Both the position numbers and the translations under genes were made by a program. A stretch of 64,000 bases of DNA from NCBI RefSeq assembly GCF_017875275.1, contig NZ_JAGGML010000001.1, forward strand, positions 124,001 through 188,000, written 5' to 3'. Below the pieces are notes generated by a model. That model was given only the letters and a program-made list of their open reading frames with translations. It made no database searches and was not told the DNA's origin. The stretch comes from Xanthobacter flavus. Lineage in GTDB: Bacteria > Pseudomonadota > Alphaproteobacteria > Rhizobiales > Xanthobacteraceae. Shown in pieces: positions 59,199-64,000 of the stretch (its first letter is position 1; each line of letters begins with the position of its first letter).

Positions 59199-60086
59199 AT
59201 GGACGAGACGAAGCTGAATGGGGAAGACGCCACGCGGATCTTCGATGCGCTGTCCCAAGGCACGCGCTTCGAGACTTATCGTCTTCTGCTGCGCTATGTG
59301 CCCTATGGCCTTCAGGCGGGCGACATCGCCCGCCTGCTGGCGGTAGCGCACAATACCATGTCGGTGCACCTCGGCGTGCTGGAGCGTGCCGGCCTTGTCA
59401 CGTCGCGGCGCGAGGGACGGTCCATCATCTATGCCGTCAGCTTGTCCACAGCGGGCCCTGTGCTGAGCCAACTGATGGCGGAGATGGGTTTTGCCGTCTC
59501 CCCCCGGTGCGGGACCGGCCCCGCGGCCTTTCCACAGCTGCGTCCTGCCGCTGGGAATGATCGCGTCTACAATGTTCTGCTGGTCTGCTCGGCCAACTCG
59601 GCACGGTCGCTGATCGCGGAGGCGTTGCTCAACCGCGAGGGGCGAGGCCGCTTCAAGGCCTACTCGGCCGGCAGTCGGCCGAAGCTCAAGCCGCACTCGA
59701 TGGCTATCGATCTGCTCGACTCGCTCGGCTACGACACGACGAACCTCGCCTCCAAGAGCTGGGATGGGTTCGCCAGGCCGGATGCGCCCCAGATGGATTT
59801 CGTCATCACTACCTGCGACGCCGCAGCTGGGGAAATCTGCCCTGCCTTCCCCGGTCATCCGCTACAGGCCCATTGGGGTCTGCCCGACCCGATCCGGGTG
59901 AAGGGAACCGAAGCTGAGCAGAAGGCTGCCTTCGTTGCCACCTACCGTCGGCTCGCCGGGCGTATCTCCGCCTTCGTCAACCTGCCATTTGAGCAGCTCG
60001 ATCTTGCTTCGCTCAAGGAGCGCATCGGCGAGATCGGGAAAATGGAGGGAGCGACGGACCTCACACTCTCGGGACAGGCCGCGTGA
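59199..60086 (+). CDS. ArsR-ArsC fusion (repressor plus arsenate reductase)
   Basis: 295 residues. Residues 1-95 are an ArsR-type winged helix (IFDALSQGTRFETYRLLLRY, NTMSVHLGVLERAGLV) lacking the CVC pair; Cys104 is the nearest Cys. Residues 125-260 are a low-molecular-weight phosphatase-like arsenate reductase: P-loop VCSANSARS with Cys130 and the TTCDAAAGEICPAFPG element with further Cys. It would reduce arsenate to arsenite and may sense arsenic. The last 30 residues are an added helix. Followed by acr3. Confidence 0.85.
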   Translation: MDETKLNGEDATRIFDALSQGTRFETYRLLLRYVPYGLQAGDIARLLAVAHNTMSVHLGVLERAGLVTSRREGRSIIYAVSLSTAGPVLSQLMAEMGFAVSPRCGTGPAAFPQLRPAAGNDRVYNVLLVCSANSARSLIAEALLNREGRGRFKAYSAGSRPKLKPHSMAIDLLDSLGYDTTNLASKSWDGFARPDAPQMDFVITTCDAAAGEICPAFPGHPLQAHWGLPDPIRVKGTEAEQKAAFVATYRRLAGRISAFVNLPFEQLDLASLKERIGEIGKMEGATDLTLSGQAA

Positions 60087-60167
60087 ACTGTCGTCGTCCT
60101 GAAACAGACCGCGCCCACGCTCTCGCCGCAATCGGCCGCAGCTGGCGGCCTTGGGAGATCCCGCACC

Positions 60168-61229
<1,062 letters not shown>

Positions 61230-61281
61230 GATCATCGCGGCAACGCCGCACCTTTTCAAAGTTTGCGAGGATGACGGTGCC

Positions 61282-62325
61282 ATGAGAGTAGGGATCAACG
61301 GCCTCGGCCGCATTGGACGGCTTTCGCTTCGCGCGGCCATGGGGGCGGCCTACCGCCCGGACAATGATCCGCGCGGCAACAACCGGCTCGAGATCGTTCA
61401 TCTCAACGAGATCAAGGGTGGGGCGGAAGCCATCGCCCATCTCCTCGAATTCGACAGCGTACAGGGGCGCTGGCGTGCGCCCATCGCAGCCGAGGGCGCG
61501 GATAGTGTGCGCATCGGCGAGAAGAGCTTGTCTTTCTCCTCTCACGCGACGCCGGGCGATATCCCCTGGGGCGATCTCGGCGTGGACCTCGTACTGGAGT
61601 CCACCGGCAAGTTTCTCACCCCCGCCGTGCTCGAAGGTCACCTGAAGCGCGGCGCCAAGCGCGTAATCGTCGCCGCGCCGGTGAAAGACCCGTCCGTGCT
61701 GAACGTTGTGGTGGGGGTGAACGAGCAGCTCTACGACCGAGAGACGCATCCCATCGTCACCGCTGCCTCCTGCACCACCAACTGCCTCGCCCCGGTGGTG
61801 AAGGTGGTGCACGAGGCCATCGGCATCCGCCACGGCCAGATCACCACCATCCACGATCCCACCAACACCAACGTGGTGGTGGACGCGCCCCACAAGGACC
61901 TGCGCCGCGCCCGCTCGGCCATGCTCTCGCTGCAGCCTACTACCACCGGCAGCGCCACCGCCATCGCCCTCATCTATCCCGAGCTGAAGGGCAAGCTGAA
62001 CGGCCATGCGGTGCGCGCCCCGGTGCTCAACGCCTCGCTCACCGACTGCGTGTTCGAGCTCAACCGCGAGACCACGGCGGACGAGGTGAACGCGTTGTTC
62101 GCCAAGGCCGCCGCGGGTGCGCTCAACGGTATCCTCGGCTTCGAGCCGCGCCCTTTGGTGTCGGCGGACTACGCCCGCGACACCCGCTCCGCAATCGTTG
62201 ATGGGCCGTCCACCCTCGTCACCGACGGCACCTTGCTCAAGGTCTATGCCTGGTACGATAACGAGATGGGCTATGCCTGCCGCATGGTGGACCTTGCCTG
62301 CCACCTCGAACGCGTGGGGCTGTGA
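61282..62325 (+). CDS. ArsJ-linked glyceraldehyde-3-phosphate dehydrogenase
   Basis: 347 residues. NAD-binding [17 protein letters not shown], catalytic Cys164 in [10 protein letters not shown], and the C-terminal [12 protein letters not shown]. It is the ars-operon type of GAPDH that, with arsenate in place of phosphate, makes 1-arseno-3-phosphoglycerate. The ArsJ gene starts 1 nt after its stop, which makes the arsenic role very likely; it is not necessarily the cell's glycolytic enzyme. Confidence 0.9.
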   Translation: MRVGINGLGRIGRLSLRAAMGAAYRPDNDPRGNNRLEIVHLNEIKGGAEAIAHLLEFDSVQGRWRAPIAAEGADSVRIGEKSLSFSSHATPGDIPWGDLGVDLVLESTGKFLTPAVLEGHLKRGAKRVIVAAPVKDPSVLNVVVGVNEQLYDRETHPIVTAASCTTNCLAPVVKVVHEAIGIRHGQITTIHDPTNTNVVVDAPHKDLRRARSAMLSLQPTTTGSATAIALIYPELKGKLNGHAVRAPVLNASLTDCVFELNRETTADEVNALFAKAAAGALNGILGFEPRPLVSADYARDTRSAIVDGPSTLVTDGTLLKVYAWYDNEMGYACRMVDLACHLERVGL

Positions 62326-62326
62326 G

Positions 62327-63601
62327 ATGGCGGCGTCATCCTCCGCGGGCCTGCGCAACTACGCCATCGTCACCGCGGCCTATTGGGGCTTCACGCTGAC
62401 CGACGGCGCCTTGCGCATGCTGGTGCTGTTCACCTTCTTCAAGCTCGGCTACTCGCCCTTCACCCTCGCCTTCCTGTTCTTGCTCTACGAGGCGGCGGGC
62501 ATCGGGGCGAACTTCATCGGCGGCTGGCTCGCCGCCCGCTTCGGCATCACCCGTATGCTGACAGTCGGGCTCACGACCCAGATCGCCGGCTTCCTGCTGC
62601 TCTCCGCCATGTCGCCCACCTGGGAAACGGCCGTTCTTGTTGCCTGGGTGGTGGCGGCGCAGGGCGTGTGCGGCGTGGCGAAGGACCTCACCAAGACCGC
62701 CTCCAAGTCCGCCATCAAGGTGACGGAGGCCGAGGCCAAGGGTAACGCCGAGGGGCGCCTGTTTCGCTGGGTGGCGTGGTTCACCGGTTCCAAGAATGCC
62801 ATGAAGGGCTTCGGCTTCTTTCTTGGCGGCGTGCTCCTGGAGGCGTTCGGCTTTCGCTTGTCGCTGTGGCTCATGGCTGCCGTGCTGGCGCTGGTGCTTC
62901 TCGGCGTGCTGCTGTCCCTGCCGCCTATGATGGGCAAGGCCAAGGCGAGTAGTTCGGCAAGAGAATTGTTCGGCAAGAGCCGGGGTGTGAACCTGCTCGC
63001 TGCTGCCCGCGTCGCCTTGTTCGGCGCGCGGGACGTGTGGTTCGTGGTGGGCGTGCCGGTCTTCCTCTATGGGATGGGCTGGACCTTTCCCATGGTGGGC
63101 GGCTTCCTCGCGCTGTGGACCATCGGCTACGGCATCGTGCAGGCATCCGCGCCCGCCGTGGTGAGCCGCAGCCCGGACGGCCTGTCCAAGGAAGTGCCAG
63201 CGGCGCGCTGGTGGGCGCTCGGCCTCGCTCTGGTGCCGGTGGCCATCGCCGTGCTCCTCGCCGTGACACCCCTGCGGCCGGACATCATCGTCGTGATCGG
63301 GCTCGCCATCTTCGGCGCCGCCTTCGCCGTGAACTCCTCCCTGCATTCCTACCTGATCCTGGCCTATGCCGGATCGGAGAAGGCAGCCGAGGACGTCGGC
63401 TTCTATTATGCCGCGAACGCCGCCGGGCGCTTCGCCGGAACCCTCCTCAGCGGCCTGCTCTACCAGGTGGGGGGCATCACGACCTGCCTCGCCGGCTCCG
63501 CCGTCATGCTCGGCATCTGCTGGCTCACCACCCTGCTGCTGCCGACCCACGCCAGCGCCCTGGAGAAGGCCAGGCCCGGCAGTGCCCTGCCGAGCAGTTG
63601 A
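62327..63601 (+). CDS. arsJ: ArsJ organoarsenical efflux permease
   Basis: 424 residues, an MFS transporter of about 12 helices. Markers: NYAIVTAAYWGFTLTDGALRMLVL, the GVAKDLTKTASKSAIK loop and GSKNAMKGFGFFLGG. ArsJ exports 1-arseno-3-phosphoglycerate, which breaks down to arsenate outside. ATG 62327 follows the GAPDH stop. Confidence 0.92.
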   Translation: MAASSSAGLRNYAIVTAAYWGFTLTDGALRMLVLFTFFKLGYSPFTLAFLFLLYEAAGIGANFIGGWLAARFGITRMLTVGLTTQIAGFLLLSAMSPTWETAVLVAWVVAAQGVCGVAKDLTKTASKSAIKVTEAEAKGNAEGRLFRWVAWFTGSKNAMKGFGFFLGGVLLEAFGFRLSLWLMAAVLALVLLGVLLSLPPMMGKAKASSSARELFGKSRGVNLLAAARVALFGARDVWFVVGVPVFLYGMGWTFPMVGGFLALWTIGYGIVQASAPAVVSRSPDGLSKEVPAARWWALGLALVPVAIAVLLAVTPLRPDIIVVIGLAIFGAAFAVNSSLHSYLILAYAGSEKAAEDVGFYYAANAAGRFAGTLLSGLLYQVGGITTCLAGSAVMLGICWLTTLLLPTHASALEKARPGSALPSS

Positions 63602-63672
63602 GCCGGCCGCATCGTAGTCGGTGCGTCACACAACAGTCGTACTGAAGATGCGATCCAATCGGAGATGAAGCC

Positions 63673-64000
63673 ATGTCGCTCCTGCGCTCCCTGACCTGTG
63701 CCGCCATGCTCGCGGCGACCATGCTGGCGCCGTCCTTTGCCCAGGCCGAATTCAAGCTCGACCCGCGCTTTTCCGACACCAATGGCGACATGGTGGCCGA
63801 TACCCCGTCGGACCCGGCGAAGCAGCTCGACCCCGACACCCTCATCTTCGCCTATACCCCGGTGGAGGACCCCGCAGTCTATGCGAAGGTGTGGGCCGAA
63901 TTCCTCGACCATCTCGCCAAGGTGACGGGCAAGAAGGTGCAGTTCTTCCCCGTGCAGTCCAATGCCGCGCAGCTGGAAGCCATGCGCGCCGGGCGCCTGC
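63673..64000 (+). CDS. PhnD-like periplasmic binding protein (partial)
   Basis: At least 109 residues, cut by the window edge. A signal peptide (MSLLRSLTCAAM start, cleavage near AQA) is followed by LIFAYTPVEDPAVYAKVW and KVTGKKVQFFPVQS, the opening of the PhnD family (phosphonate/phosphite/phosphate-like ligands; AioX belongs here too). It lies 71 nt after arsJ in the same direction, so it may serve another oxyanion importer or sensor continuing beyond the window. GGAG precedes ATG 63673. Confidence 0.75.
   Translation, partial: MSLLRSLTCAAMLAATMLAPSFAQAEFKLDPRFSDTNGDMVADTPSDPAKQLDPDTLIFAYTPVEDPAVYAKVWAEFLDHLAKVTGKKVQFFPVQSNAAQLEAMRAGRL

Overview
The window is GC-rich (roughly two-thirds G+C), with dense, overlapping genes and many GTG starts. 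Gene content points to an alphaproteobacterium, probably Hyphomicrobiales. This rests on an Agrobacterium/Rhizobium-type aioXSRBA cluster, a CtrA-like winged-helix phage protein and alphaproteobacterial-style phage genes. No rRNA, tRNA or CRISPR array was found. The window splits at about 41.2 kb into a prophage on the left and an arsenic/phosphate island on the right.

Prophage (1 to about 41,160; its left end lies outside the window). The late genes all run leftward: small terminase candidate (19.6 kb), a structural protein, a proteasome-like hydrolase, large terminase, a 1,070-residue tail protein with an esterase domain, portal, scaffold, major capsid protein, tail tubular A and B-like proteins, and the internal core series matching T7 gp13, gp14, gp15 and gp16. 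The virion is therefore that of a T7-like podovirus. The regulation is that of a temperate phage: a CI-like S24 repressor (28.6 kb) faces a Cro-like HTH gene. The leftward early operon carries an adenine-type methyltransferase, a RuvC-like resolvase, a CtrA-like wHTH, a Toprim primase and a DnaB helicase. A second, rightward operon (31.6 to 41.2 kb) carries RecE/RecT flanked by two DnaQ-like exonucleases, an HNH protein, a J-domain protein and a large serine recombinase. Five 17-bp operator-like sites, three at the repressor and two before the rightward operon, overlap two near-identical promoters, as in lambda OR/OL. Cargo-like genes (SRA-HNH restriction enzyme, exported ClpP-like protein, two-TM protein) sit between phage modules. 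No phage RNA polymerase or lysis gene is visible.

Arsenic/phosphate island (41.2 to 64 kb, running off the right edge). First comes an arsR, ArsP-type permease, small thioredoxin, OsmC and thiolase series. Next is aioXSRBA: arsenite sensor protein, histidine kinase, sigma-54 activator, and the Rieske and molybdopterin subunits of arsenite oxidase. A clear -24/-12 promoter stands before aioB. A TauE/SafE exporter and a divergent HTH plus periplasmic-binding-domain regulator separate aio from a leftward pstSCAB phosphate transporter. A second, different PstS diverges from pstS and heads a rightward arsenate set: ArsR-ArsC fusion, Acr3, GAPDH, ArsJ and a PhnD-like binding protein. Together these would oxidise arsenite to arsenate in the periplasm, keep phosphate uptake selective when arsenate is abundant, and remove cytoplasmic arsenic by two routes: reduction plus Acr3 export, and conversion to 1-arseno-3-phosphoglycerate plus ArsJ export.
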